64,000 nucleotides of DNA from Limnoperna fortunei (lineage: Eukaryota; Mollusca; Bivalvia; Mytilida; Modiolidae): NCBI GenBank assembly GCA_944474755.1, contig OX104124.1, forward strand, positions 23,720,452 to 23,784,451, read 5' to 3'. The position numbers and the translations under genes are program-made. The notes beneath the pieces are model-generated. The model had not been told where the DNA came from and searched no databases. It worked only from the letters and a program-made list of their open reading frames with translations. This document shows, one piece after another, positions 14,001 through 24,271 of the stretch; position 1 is the first letter of the stretch; each line of letters opens with the position of its first letter.

Positions 14001-15374
14001 TAAGCCACATCTTTGTTTAGAATATATTTTTCTTACAGTGATAGATAAATCCCCAGATTATCAAAATTACACAATTGATTATTTTGGGTGTTACTCAATT
14101 AAGGAATATGGTCCAAATTAATTTGAAATAAAGTGAAAATGTTTTTTCAGGGGTAAATACAAGTTAATTGATGAATTAAGAATTAGTTCAAAGACAAAAA
14201 TAATATTTTTAAAGTTTATTTTGTACAACAATTTCTACTTTTAACTAGGGATAGGTTTGTAAGGTCAGCTAAATGTGAAAATTCATGTACATAATGCTGG
14301 CTATAATTTTATGTTAATAAATATTACAAAATTCCAGTTTTACAACTACATGTACTTTCAAAGAGCTAAAACTTGCAGAAATACTTCAACTTTTATTAAT
14401 TTCATGAGTGTCAGGTACAGTCCAAGAGGGACAAACATATCCAATACAGGCTCCACACAGAACAACAGAAGTATCATCAACATGGTTAAAAAATAAGATG
14501 AAACAACAAAACAAAATCAAAGAATGAAAACGCTAATAATAATGCAAAATCAGGGTTGACTAAAAATCTCACACAAAATTTAGTCCAGTCCCACACATTT
14601 AGCTGAAATGTGAAAGATTACAAAGTAATTATTTTATAAAGTTTTGTTGTAAACAAATACAAAAACAATATACAACCAAACAAATATTAAATAAACATTT
14701 AAACAAGTATAACATAACAATGTCTTTGGTTGATCTTTTGTAATATATCTACCACCAAACATGCCATCACAGTTGGTCAAACCTCTTACCACGGTGGAAC
14801 TTCTTGTTGTAACCAGTGTTGGTTGATGTATTGTTTGTTAACTTTTTCTCTCATGAACATGGTTGATATGTTGCTCACTGGATGTTAAGAAAACATTCAG
14901 TCAATCTACCATTGGAGTTGAATGTGCATTTTTTCTAGTGTGGTGGTTGATCTTTTCTAATATTTCTACCTCCAAACTGTGCTATTAAATTCATTTACCG
15001 GTATGTAGCATTTCATTAAGAAGCCATACTAGTTTGGTTGTTAATTATTTATTGAATTAATTTATGAAGAATTAGAGCGACACAGCCTTGTGTTTTAATA
15101 AATATTGGATACAAGTGACAGTGACCAGAATTGTTTGTATACAAACGTTAGACATAGGTTTTGTTTTGCTATTAATTCACTTACATAGCATTTGATAAAC
15201 ATTTTTTATATTATTGTACTGGGTCATTTGTCTATAGACTCTTTGTTTATAATTTAAAGCTAACCGAGTTTTTTTTTTCAGAATATTCAGAAGGTTCTTG
15301 GACTGTCACCATCTCGAGCAGCTAGCAAACAGGGAGGAGGACTCTTTACACCCCCTACTCAACTTACAAAATAA
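1942..15374 (+). CDS. TMCO1: TMCO1, ER calcium-load channel / multipass translocon subunit (5' end outside window)
   Basis: Six exons join in phase: 1942-2019, 3364-3420, 4539-4585, 6956-7023, 7734-7878 and 15282-15374 (TAA at 15372-15374), giving 488 nt. The translation follows animal TMCO1 throughout: the end of TM1 plus a basic coiled coil (WVLVYRTEKYKKLKAEVEKQ), a Lys/Glu helix (ERQEEKLKNNNRDLS), TM2 (MKSMFAIGFAFTALLSMFNS), the loop FDGRIVAKLPFTP, TM3 (CSFIFLYILCTMSIRQ) and the tail NIQKVLGLSPSRAASK. With the usual short first exon the protein would be about 185 residues, close to the family's 188. Known of the family: an Oxa1-superfamily ER membrane protein, part of the Sec61-associated multipass translocon, also reported as a Ca2+-load-activated channel. 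No break is seen. Intron 6 is swollen to 7.4 kb by a minisatellite. Confidence 0.97.
2241..3020. mobile_element. TIR DNA transposon, non-autonomous, family copy 1
   Basis: Both ends carry the inverted terminus AGTATGCCCAGAGAG / CTCTCTGGGCATACT, and similarity between the ends extends inward for about 100 bases or more. TA dinucleotides sit at 2239-2240 and 3021-3022, consistent with TA target duplication; the left terminal base is changed compared with copy 2 (38426-39979). Copy 2 shares both termini and interior patches, for example the TCTAGACAAGG stretch in opposite reading. No transposase frame exists in either copy. TA targeting and a CAGT-like end suggest the Tc1/mariner (IS630) superfamily, but this is inference. 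Confidence 0.75.
3364..3420 (+). CDS. TMCO1: TMCO1 exon 3
   Basis: The acceptor is GTTTTCAG and the donor GTTAAG. It encodes the lysine-rich stretch EKKKEGGESTDRSQKKKL within the coiled coil. The GGESTDRS part is less conserved than its surroundings, which is normal for this linker. The split Leu and Glu codons at its edges close correctly with the neighbouring exons. Confidence 0.93.
   Translation, partial: WKRRKKGVNQQTEVKRKN
4539..4585 (+). CDS. TMCO1: TMCO1 exon 4
   Basis: The acceptor is TATTTTCAG and the donor GTAAGT. It encodes ERQEEKLKNNNRDLSF, one of the most conserved blocks of TMCO1, the basic helix in front of TM2. It leaves in phase 0. Confidence 0.95.
6055..6940. repeat. 37-bp minisatellite, about 24 units
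   Basis: The unit is TTTTACTGTTACCTGTTA followed by AAGTAGTACTTCTACAGCA. Units differ by single substitutions, such as ACAACA for ACAGCA. The array ends 15 bases before the acceptor-proximal border of TMCO1 exon 5, so it supplies the 3' part of intron 4. Confidence 0.95.
6956..7023 (+). CDS. TMCO1: TMCO1 exon 5
   Basis: It encodes VKMKSMFAIGFAFTALLSMF and continues to NS plus two bases of an Ile codon, forming TM2. The donor is GTAAGT. The acceptor region is unusual: only 15 bases (ATGTATTTTTCACAG) separate the exon from the last unit of the 37-bp minisatellite, so the branch point should lie inside the array. Confidence 0.95.
7024..7733. other. TMCO1: Intron 5 of TMCO1
   Basis: This 710-bp AT-rich intron lies between the two membrane-segment exons. 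I see no gene, array or transposon end in it. A 90-codon open frame at 7067-7339 has no recognisable family signature and is treated as chance. Confidence 0.75.
7734..7878 (+). CDS. TMCO1: TMCO1 exon 6
   Basis: The acceptor is TGTGTTTCAG and the donor GTAACT. It encodes FDGRIVAKLPFTPISLLQGI, SHRNLVGEDYTHC and SFIFLYILCTMSIRQ: the conserved luminal/membrane hairpin and TM3. This is the most conserved exon of the gene in the window. Confidence 0.97.
7879..15281. other. TMCO1: Intron 6 of TMCO1 (7.4 kb)
   Basis: Two thirds of this intron is the 66-bp array at 8639-13556. The 5' part (7879-8638) is AT-rich, with a somewhat GC-richer patch at about 8240-8630 that may be an old gene or transposon fragment but has no readable family motif. 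The 3' part (13557-15281) is AT-rich and shows nothing I can name. Short frames there have no recognisable motif. Confidence 0.7.
8639..13556. repeat. 66-bp minisatellite, about 75 units, with higher-order duplications
   Basis: The unit contains GTGCATCTTGTCAATGTTGT then CTAAGCTTACCCAGGCCTG and TTTGTGGGAATGATATGTC. Because 66 is a multiple of three, the minus strand shows long open frames of a 22-residue repeat (MHIRQTYHSHKQAWVSLDNI plus DK), the longest being 760 codons at 10625-12907. Some units have lost bases at GTCAGCTTACC, which breaks the frame. Runs of variant units recur in the same order, for example around 9180-9290 and 9896-10010, and around 12000-12340 and 12600-12900. This shows block duplication of 9-11 units. 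It is intronic and very unlikely to be coding. Confidence 0.95.
15282..15374 (+). CDS. TMCO1: TMCO1 last coding exon with stop
   Basis: The acceptor has a run of nine T followed by CAG. It encodes NIQKVLGLSPSRAASKQGGG and the short tail LFTPPTQLTK, then TAA. The NIQK-LGL-PSRAA-KQ block matches the C terminus of animal TMCO1. The last ten residues are family-variable. Confidence 0.95.
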   Translation, partial: NIQKVLGLSPSRAASKQGGGLFTPPTQLTK

Positions 15375-15460
15375 AAACCAAAAAGTGCAATTGATAAACA
15401 TTATTTTACAGATAAATAAATGTAGCATCAGAAAGTTTATAATAAATTTTGTGTAGTAGA
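15375..15460 (+). terminator. TMCO1: TMCO1 3' UTR with poly(A) signals
   Basis: AATAAA hexamers occur at 15415-15420 and 15441-15446, 41 and 67 bases after the stop codon. Either could direct cleavage and polyadenylation. The exact 3' end cannot be read from sequence alone. Confidence 0.55.
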
Positions 15461-17731
15461 TGTCTCTTGTGATGGGTAGTCTTTGTGACTCAAGGTACAT
15501 GTATTATTGATCACATGTGAACAATGAGGATTTACGATGGATCACCATTTTACTTCAGGTTGTGACAAAGATTGCTAGTTTCTGGCAGAAGGCTTGTTAG
15601 GGTACTCTGGCATCCTTCCCCAATAAAAACTACAAGCCATGATTAAGCTAAACAAAATTGCTGAAAATGACAGAAGATTTAAAAAAAAAACCACTTTATT
15701 TCAACATAATAAAAACCTACATTAGACTGAGGATCTAAAGTTCATTTTTAAGTTGTGCACCTGCAATTGTGGAATTGTTCAAGGATTTTTTCCTTAATTT
15801 TCCAGACTTGGGGATATTTTTCAGAAGATGGTACCTATTTTGTGTAATCAACTACTTCTGCAGTTTTCAACCCTTATCTCTGAAACTGCACAGAACGGTT
15901 ACACATGTATTGAAGTGTACTTAATCTCATGAAATTGTTCAAGAAATGTTTTCCCATTTTTCCAGACAAAAGAACTTCGCTATTGTTAGAGAATTTATAC
16001 ATGATGGTTCTGTTTCAGCTCACCTCGACTGAAGGTCCATATGAGGTAGTGCCATCACTTGGCATCCTTGGTCTGTCACCCATCGTAAACTTTTTCAAAA
16101 TCTTCTCCTCTGAAACCACTGAGACAATTTTTTTTCAAACTTTTTCATTCCTAAGGATACCTAGCTGCAAATTTGTATCCAGGGTGTTGATCAATGAACA
16201 AAGATAGCCACGGAATCTACAAATAGAACATAGGCATCAAAACACATTTTTGGTCAATATCTCAAAAAAGTTGCTGTTAGCCTGAAGATGTGTAGTGGCT
16301 CCATGTAGGAGTTATTGCCCTTAAATTATGTTTTGACAAAATTTTCAGTTTTAACAATATAACTTGAAAACTATACGAGCTAATTATTAATTAATTATAA
16401 TTAGCTGAAATTATTAGCAAGTCAATGCTTACAAAACACTGTTGGTCCAAATTGTCTGACCACTCCTGGTAGGAGTTGGCCTTTAATGACATTTTTTTTT
16501 AAATGAAATTTTCATTTTTTTGTCCTGTAATCTAAAAACTATAGCGCCTAGGATGAAGCTGTAAATATAAAAAAAAAAACAAGCTAAACAAGTCCTATAA
16601 TTCACACTTTTGGTCTGAAATTGTCAGATATCTCCTTATCGGAGTTATTTCCCTTGAATGACGATTTTTATGAAATTTTCTGTTTTTATCCTGTAATTAA
16701 CCAAAAAAACCTATAGCAGCTAGAGTGAAACTGTAAATGAACAAATTATCAGCAATAAGGATCTGAAATTGTCAGATGACTCATTATAGGAGGTATTTAA
16801 ATGATGATTTAAAACAAAATTAACAATTTTTGTTGTAGAAATTAAGAAAATACCTATTTTAAAACAAAATAGCAAAAATAATCAGGACAATTATTATTAA
16901 TTAATAATTATATTGTTTTGAAAATTGTCATATAACTCCTTGTAGGAGTTATTGCCCTTTAATAAACTTATTTGGTGAAATTTATAGTTTTTGCCCAGTA
17001 ATTTAAGTACCATAACAGCTAGTGAAACAGTAAATTGCACAAATAATCAGCAAGACCTACAAATCATTACTAGTTCAAAATTATTATACTGTTTTACCCT
17101 GTCTGTCTGTCCTTCTTCTGGAACTCAAACTTCTTTCACAAATTTGTAATCAACTATTGGATGCAGAAGCTTGATATTTTTCATATTGCTTCATCCTATA
17201 TTACCATATGGTGTATAGCGATTTTATTCTCCTTGGTGATCATCTACTTCCTGTTTGTTGAATACTTTTTGTGAAAGCGGGGGTAACACTAGTAAGCATT
17301 AGCTCACAGATTTATTAGATGACTCTTTATAGGAGTTATTGTTTTTTAATGACGAATTCAGACAAAATAATTAGTTTGTGTGTTATAAATTAAAATCTAT
17401 AACACCAAGAGTAAAACTGTAAACTACTAAATTAACCTTAAGGACGAGACCTACAAATCATTTTAATTTTTCAGAAATTGTCTGGTGGCTCCTTAAAGGA
17501 GTTATTGTGCTTAATAAAAAGTTTTGCAGAAATGTTTAGTTTTTCATTTAATCTATAACAACTAGACTGAAACTATAAGTTGCAGGTAAGTGATCACAGG
17601 CTCCTGGGAACCTCTAGTTTTGTAATCAAATCCTATCATTTTTGACACGGACCCGAAACCAACAAATTGTAAACCATTATTATTTTATCACGTTTTTCTG
17701 CATAACATCCTGGAGTAAGATACACAAAATA
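15461..17731. other. Intergenic DNA with a degenerate dispersed repeat
   Basis: From about 16270 to 17560 a decayed unit of roughly 150 bp recurs, recognisable by phrases such as GTAGGAGTTATTGCCC and CTATAACAGCTAG (variants near 16300, 16460, 16640, 16940, 17330 and 17490). A linked piece at 17090-17320 (CTGTTTTACCCTGTCTGTC, GCAGAAGCTTGATATTTTTC, ACCATATGGTGTATA) is repeated at 54995-55260. Related text also occurs at about 28640-29040 and 32280-32405. It has no protein signature and is probably an old high-copy molluscan element. Confidence 0.6.
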
Positions 17732-19134
17732 TGTAGGCCTTAGCAGATAAACAAGAGGTCAGAGGTTACCCATAATCCATAGGTATTTAAAGATAAACCA
17801 GAGGTCAGAGTTTACCCATAATCGGTAGGTCTGTACAGGTAAACCAGAGGTCAGAGTTAACCCATAATCTGTAGGTCTGTACAGGTAAACCAGAGGTAAG
17901 AGTTTACCCATAATCTGTAGGTCAATACAGGTAAACCAGAGGTCAGAGTTTACCCATAATTTGTAGGTCTGTACAAGTAACCCAGAGGTCAGAGTTTACC
18001 CATAATCTGTAGGTCTGTACAAGTAAACCAGAGGTCAGAGTTTATCCATAATCTGTAGGTCTGTACAAGTAAACCAGAGGTCAGAGTTTACCCATAATCT
18101 GTAGGTCTGTACAGGTAAACCAGAGGTCAGAGTTTACCCATAATCTGTAGGTCTGTACAGGTAAACAAGAGTTCTGAGATTACCCATAATCTGTAGGTCT
18201 GTACAGGTAAACCAGAGGTCAGAGTTTACCCTTAAACTGTAGGTCTGTACAGGTAAACCAGAGGTCAGAGTTTACCCATAATCTGTAGGTCTGTACAGGT
18301 AAACTAGAGTTCTGAGATTACCCATAATCTGTAGGTCTGTACAGGTAAACTAGAGTTCCGAGATTACCCATAATCTGTAGGTCTGTACAGGTAAACAAGA
18401 GTTCTGAGATTACCCATAATCTGTAGGTCTGTACAGGTAAACCCGAGGTCAGAGTTTACCCATAATCTGTAGGTCTGTACAGGTAAACCAGAGGTCAGAG
18501 TTTACCCATAATCTGTAGGTCTGTACAGGTAAACTAGAGGTCAGAGTTTGCCCATGATTTATAGATTTTTACAGGTATACCAGAGGTCAGAGTTTATCCA
18601 TAATCTGTAGGTCTGTACAGGTAAACCAGAGGTCAGAGTTTGCCCATAATATGTAGGTCTGTACAGGTAAACCAGAGGTCAGAGTTTACCCATGATTTAT
18701 AGATTTTTACAGGTAAACCAGAGGTCAGAGTTTATCCATAATCTGTAGGTCTGTACAGGTAAACCAGAGGTCAGAGTTTGCCCATGATTTATAGATTTTT
18801 ACAGGTAAACCAGAGGTCAGAGTTTCTCCATAATTTATATATAGGTGTGCATAGATAAAACCAGAGGCCAGAGTTTACCCATAATCTGTAGGTCTGTACA
18901 GGTAAACCAGAGGTCAGACCATAATTTCCCAGGTAAACCAGAGGTCAGAGTTTGCCCATAATTTATAGGTTTGTATAGGTAAACCAGAGGTCAGAGTTTA
19001 ACCATAATTTATAGGTTTGCATAGGTAAACAGGAGGTCGTAGTTTACCCATAATTTAAAGGTCCTTACAGGTAAACCAGATGTCATAATTTACCCATAAT
19101 CTGTAGGTTTGTACAGGTAAACCAGAGGTCAGGG
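17732..19134. repeat. 46-bp minisatellite, about 30 units
   Basis: The unit is GTAGGTCTGTACAGGTAAAC then CAGAGGTCAGAGTTTACCCA and TAATCT. The 5' and 3' ends are more diverged than the centre, as expected for an ageing array. A variant unit with GAGTTCTGAGATTACCC recurs around 18170-18420. Confidence 0.95.
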
Positions 19135-20213
19135 TTGTTCAGATGACTATAAGGGTTTTTTGAAAATTTAATCCTTTATCAATTGTTGTTATGGTAAATC
19201 AAATATGTTTAAATACAAAATTAAAAGCTAAGTCAATATACTATCAAACATGATATTGTCACGTACTCTGTGTCGTGATCGCTGAGTTCGTACCAGAGTT
19301 TATCTCTGGATATTGGAATATGCCCGCCTCGGCAATTTACCAGATTTAATTCAGAGGTAGCGTTGCAATTTCTAAGTGTTTAGCCTTTACAGTGACAGTT
19401 GCACTTAACTGAACGCTTTCTTGCTTGCTAGTGGTCCGTATCAGGTGCACAACTTATAAGTGCACTATGTACCCGTGCACTATCTATCCGGTGCTCAATC
19501 AATCCGTGCACTTTTTATCACGTGCCCTAACTGTCTCGTGCACTATTTATCCCGTGCACTATTTATCCTGTGCTCTCTCTACCCCGTGCACAATTAACCA
19601 GTGCACTCGAGAACGAGTGTATATGCCCCTGCGAACCTTATTCAGGTAAGCAGTTAACGATTCAAGAATCTAACTCAAGGTTACCTAATATTCTCTTTTC
19701 TGTATCTGCACTTCTTCTGTAACACAGACTTCTGCTCAAACGGACCTAATCAGACCAATGAAGAACTAATCTCAAAAGACAAGCCCAAAAGATCTTAATA
19801 CTTGACTTGGGGAGTTTTTTTACGTCCTACACCGACAACTTAATGCCCTTGGTCGGACGGTTCTTAATACTAGGGCTGCAACGGTTTATATACCCAACTT
19901 TGGACTATACCATTATGTTAGGGAGATACCAAATTACAGAGTCACTGAAATGTTTTACAACAATAACTTAAATAAAAAAGCGCCTAAATGACCGTTACCA
20001 TAGAGTCTGTACTATTGCGTGTTTACACCGCAATCTATCCTCATTGTACACAAGGTTCCGGTTACTAAAAATTACCTATTGGAATGTAAATATGCCAAAA
20101 GTGAAAGTCGTTACGTGCGTGCATTAATGGATTGTACTGTGCATAAATATTTCAGGTATGTCGTGTAAACAAATGTCATCACAATATTCAACGGCAATGT
20201 AACAGAACACACG
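19135..20213. other. Intergenic DNA with a short 16-17-bp array
   Basis: At 19430-19615 about ten imperfect copies of a 16-17-base unit occur (core CGTGCACTATTTATCC). The rest, including 19630-20213, has no gene or repeat boundary I can support. Confidence 0.65.
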
Positions 20214-23200
20214 ATGGGGACGGAGGTAGACCATTAGAATCACTAGACGGAGACAGAGGATGACGCTATTATCATTTTGTCACTAAGCGAAAACAGAGGA
20301 TTATGATAGAATCAATAGGCGGAGACAGAGGATGATGATAGAATCACTAGGTGGAGACAGAGGATGATGATAGAATCACTAAGTTGAGACAGAGGATGAT
20401 GAAAGAATCACTAGGCGGAGACATAGAATGACGATTGAATGACTAGGCGGATACAGAGGATGACGATAGAATCATTAGGCGGAGACAGAGGATGACGATA
20501 GAATCACTAGACGGAGGCAGAGGATGACGATAGAATCACTAGACGGAGGCAGAGGATGACGATAGAATAACTAGGCGGAGACAAAGGATGACAATCTAAT
20601 GACTAGGCGGAGACAGAGGATAACAATAGAATTACTAGGCGGAGACAGAGGATGACGATAGAATCATTAGGCGGAGACAGAGGATGACGATAGAATCACT
20701 AGACGGAGGCAGAGGATGATGATAGAATCACTAGGCGGAGATAAAGGATGACCGATAGAATCATTTGGTGGAGACAAAAGATGACGCATAGTACGGCGGA
20801 GACAGAGGATGACAATAGAATGACCAGGCGGAGACAGAGGATGACGATTGAATCACTAGGCGGAGACAGAGGATGACGATAGAATCACTAGGTGGAGACA
20901 GAGGATGATGGTAGAATCACTAGGTGGAGACAAAGGATGACCGATAGAATCATAAGACGGAGACAAAGGATGACGGGATAGTATCACTTGGAGGAGACGG
21001 AGGATGATGATAGAATCACTAGGCGGAGACAGAGGATGACAATACAATGACTAGGCGGAGACAGAGGGTGACGATAGAATCATTAGGTAGAGACAGAGGA
21101 TGATGGTAGAATCACTAGGCGGAGACAAAGGATGACCGATAGAATCATTTGGCGGAGACAAAGGATGACGGGATAGTATCACTTGGCGGAGACAGAGGAT
21201 GATGATAGAATCACTAGGCGGAGACAGAGGATGACGATAGAATCAAAAGGCGGATACAGAGGATGACGATAGAATCATAAGGCGGATACAGAGGATGACG
21301 ATAGAATCATTAGGCGGAGACAGAGATGATGGTAGAATCACTAGGCGGAGACAGAGGATGATGATAGAATCACTAGGCGGAGACAGAGGATGATGATAGA
21401 ATCACTAGGCGGAGACAGAGGATGACGATAGAATCAAAAGGCGGATACAGAGGATGACGATAGAATCATTAGGCGGAGACAGAGATGATGGTAGAATCAC
21501 TAGGCGGAGACAGAGGATGATGATAGAATCACTAGGCGGAGACAGAGGATGATGATAGAATCACTAGGCGGAGACATAGGATGACGACAGAATCATTAGG
21601 CGGAGACAGAGATGATGGTAGAATCACTAGACGGAGACAGAGGATGACGATAGAATCACTAGACGGAGACAGAGGATGACGATAGAATCACTAGACGGAG
21701 ACAGAGGATGATGATAGAATCACTAGACGGAGACAGAGGATGATGATAGAATCACTAGACGGAGACAGAGGATGATGATAAAATCACTAGGCGGAGACAG
21801 AGGATGATGATAGAATCACTAGACGGAGACAGAGGATGATGATAGAATCACTAGACGGAGACAGAGGATGACGATAGAATCATTAGGCGGAGACAAAGGA
21901 TGACCGATAGAATCACTAGGTGGAGTCAGAAAATATGATAGAATCACTAGGCGGAGACAGAGGATGATGATAGAATTACTAGACGGAGACATAAGATGAG
22001 GATAAAATCACTAGGTGGAGTCAGAGGATGATGGTAGAATCCCTAGGTGGAGACAGAGTATGATGGTAGAATCCCTAGGCGGAGACAGAGGATGATGATA
22101 GAATCACTAGGCGGAGACAGAGGATGACGATAGAATCATTAGGCGGAGACAGATGATGATGATAGAATCACTAGGGGGAGACAGAAGATGACGATAGAAT
22201 CACTAGGCGGAGACATAGGATGAGGATAGAATCACTAGGTGGAGACAGAGAATGATGGTAGAATCCCTAGGTGGAGACCGAAGATGACGATAGAATCAAT
22301 AGGCGGTAAAAGAGGATGACGATAGAATCATTAGGCGGAGACAGAGGATGATGATAGAATCAGTAGGCGGAGACAGAAGATGACGATAGAATCACTAGGC
22401 GGAGACATAGGATGACGATAGAATCACTAGGCGGAGACAGAGGATGATGATAGAGTCACTAGGCTGATGATGATAAAATCACTAGGCGGAGACAGAGGAT
22501 GATGATAGAATCATTAGGCGGAGACAGAGGATGATGATAGAATCACTGGGCGGAGACAGAAGATGACGATAGAATCACTAGGCGGAGACATAGGATGACG
22601 ATAGAATCACTAGGTGGAGACAGAGGATGATGGTAGAATCCCTAGGTGGAGACCGAAGATGACGATAGAATCAATAGGCGGAGACAGAGGATGACGATAG
22701 AATCATTTGGCGGAGACAGAGGATGATGATAGAATCACTAGGCGGAGACAGAGGATGATGATAGAATCACTAGGCGGAGACAGAGGATGATGATAGAATC
22801 ACTAGGCGGAGACAGAGGATGACGATAGAATCATTAGGCGGAGACAGAGATGATGGTAGAATCACTAGGCGGAGACAGAGGATGATGATAGAATCATTAG
22901 GCGGAGACAGAGGATGATGATAGAATCACTGTAGGCGGAGACAAAGGATGACGATAGAATCATTAGGCGGAGACAGGATGACGATAGTATCCCTAGGCGG
23001 AGACAGAGAATGACGATAGAATCATTTGGCGGAGACAGAGGATGACGATAGAATCATTAGGCGGATACATAGGTTGATGATATAATCACTAGGCGGAGAC
23101 AAAGAATGGCCGATAGAATCATTAGGCGGAGACAGGATGACGATAGAATCACTAGGTGGAGACAGAGGATGACCAATAGAATCACTATAGGTGGAGACGG

Positions 23201-23226
23201 AGGATGACCGATTATATTACTGGACG
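20214..23226. repeat. 32-bp minisatellite, about 90 units
   Basis: The unit is GAATCACTAGGCGGAGACAG then AGGATGACGATA. Frequent variants are ATTAGG for ACTAGG, GATGATGATA for GATGACGATA, and units one or two bases longer or shorter. Blocks such as GGCGGATACAGAGGATGACG repeat in order, suggesting segmental growth. The array lies between TMCO1 and CAMSAP. No open frame of note spans it. Confidence 0.95.
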
Positions 23227-23722
23227 GATTCAGAAACGCAAAAATTTAAACGTCTTCCGATTTCGACTAAATTTGGTACACAGGTAGATTATGGTCCCTG
23301 AGTGTGCCACTACTTTTGAAATGTTTGTTAGACTTCCGTTTTCAAAATGGCGGCCATTTTACTACATGAAAAAATCAACTTTGTCCGATTTCAAAGAAAT
23401 TTGATTTCTAGACATATTTTAATGTACTGAATGAAATACTATCCATGGGGATTTTGGGCTACTTGTGTGTTGGTATCCCAACACAAAATCTTTAATTTTT
23501 TGTAGTAATTTTTAGTGTAGTTTTTGCCTTATTTGTATTATCGTGACCATGTTTTATCAATTTAAAAAAATATTTAAATCAGCGAAAATCGCGAGCAATT
23601 GTAACGGTCGCCTTTTTTATGTAATTTTGCCGTTCTTTATACTTTCAGACCATATATTATCGTAATGCAAAATTACACATTTTAAAGGTATAGGCTTATT
23701 GATTTATAGGTTCTCGGTTAAA
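23227..23722. other. Intergenic DNA between the 32-bp array and the ribozyme units
   Basis: AT-rich, with no gene and no clear repeat boundary. The phrase ATTTCGACTAAATTTGGTAC near 23262 and TCAAAATGGCGGCCATTTTA near 23341 resemble common molluscan dispersed-repeat text, but I cannot delimit an element. Confidence 0.5.
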
Positions 23723-23818
23723 TATAGCCGGCTTAGCCGGATTTTGGTATGACGTTTCGGAATTTTGGCGATAACAGCGATCTTGGTCATTTGGATTTTA
23801 AATATTGTTTGGGTTTGA

Positions 23819-23862
23819 GCGCCACTGATGAGTCTTGATTAGACGAAACGCGCGTCTGGTGT
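23819..23862 (+). ncRNA. Hammerhead ribozyme, type I, intact core
   Basis: The strand reads GCGCCA (stem I 5'), CTGATGA (core, 23825-23831), GTCT-TGATT-AGAC (stem II, 23832-23844), GAAA (core, 23845-23848), a tiny stem III and the cleavage triplet GTC (23854-23856), then TGGTGT (stem I 3'). Stem I pairs over six positions with two G-U wobbles. Stem II has four Watson-Crick pairs. Stem III is only A-U plus C-G closing a GCGC loop, the minimal form known in animal type I hammerheads, which tend to act as dimers. Cleavage is predicted after C23856. Confidence 0.88.
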
Positions 23863-24189
23863 TGTAAATTCTTTTAATCTTGGTATCCTTGATGATATTT
23901 TATTTGCAACCACTGGGTCCATACCTCGGCTGGTGGACTGTTAGTCCCCGAGGGTATCACCAGCCCAGTAGTCACACTTCGGTGATGACAAGAATATCAT
24001 TCTTTCACTGATAAAGTCATTGTCTAAATTTACTGCCCTGAAATTTCAAAAATGATTTTAAATTCTAATGCTTTTCTGTTTTCAAGGTGTTATAGCCTTA
24101 GCCGGATTTCGGTATTACGTTTTGGAATTTTTGTGATAAAAGCTCTCAACATCTTGTTCATTTGGATTTTAAATATTGTTTGGGCTTGA

Positions 24190-24232
24190 ACGCCACTGAT
24201 GAGTCTTTATTAGACGAAACGCCTTCTGGTGT
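24190..24232 (+). ncRNA. Hammerhead ribozyme, second copy, stem III decayed
   Basis: Stem I (ACGCCA/TGGTGT), the CTGATGA core (24196-24202), stem II (GTCT-TTATT-AGAC) and GAAA (24216-24219) are all kept. The stem III/cleavage region reads CGCCTTC in place of CGCGCGTC, one base shorter, so the short stem III no longer pairs properly. It is probably inactive or weak alone. Confidence 0.75.
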
Positions 24233-24271
24233 GGTAAATTCTTTTAATCTTGGTATCTTTAGGTAACATTT

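Larger units (their letters stand above)
23723..24271 (+). mobile_element. Retrozyme-like tandem pair of ~371-bp hammerhead units
   Basis: Two homologous units follow head to tail: 23723-24090 and 24091-24271 (second unit cut short). Shared blocks are TTAGCCGGATT, TTTGGATTTTAAATATTGTT, the ribozyme core CACTGATGAGTCTT and AAATTCTTTTAATCTTGGTA. The ribozyme cores are 371 bases apart. Unit 1 also carries a structured stretch at about 23911-23980 with nested complementary pairs (GGCTGGTG/CACCAGCC, CCTCGG/CCGAGG). Known: metazoan retrozymes and Penelope-like elements carry tandem hammerhead repeats. No protein is encoded, so this would be non-autonomous. Confidence 0.75.

Noticed and set aside
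20214..23226. Regular repeats as a CRISPR array
   Set aside because: Units are contiguous with no unique spacers, and the context is a eukaryotic genome.
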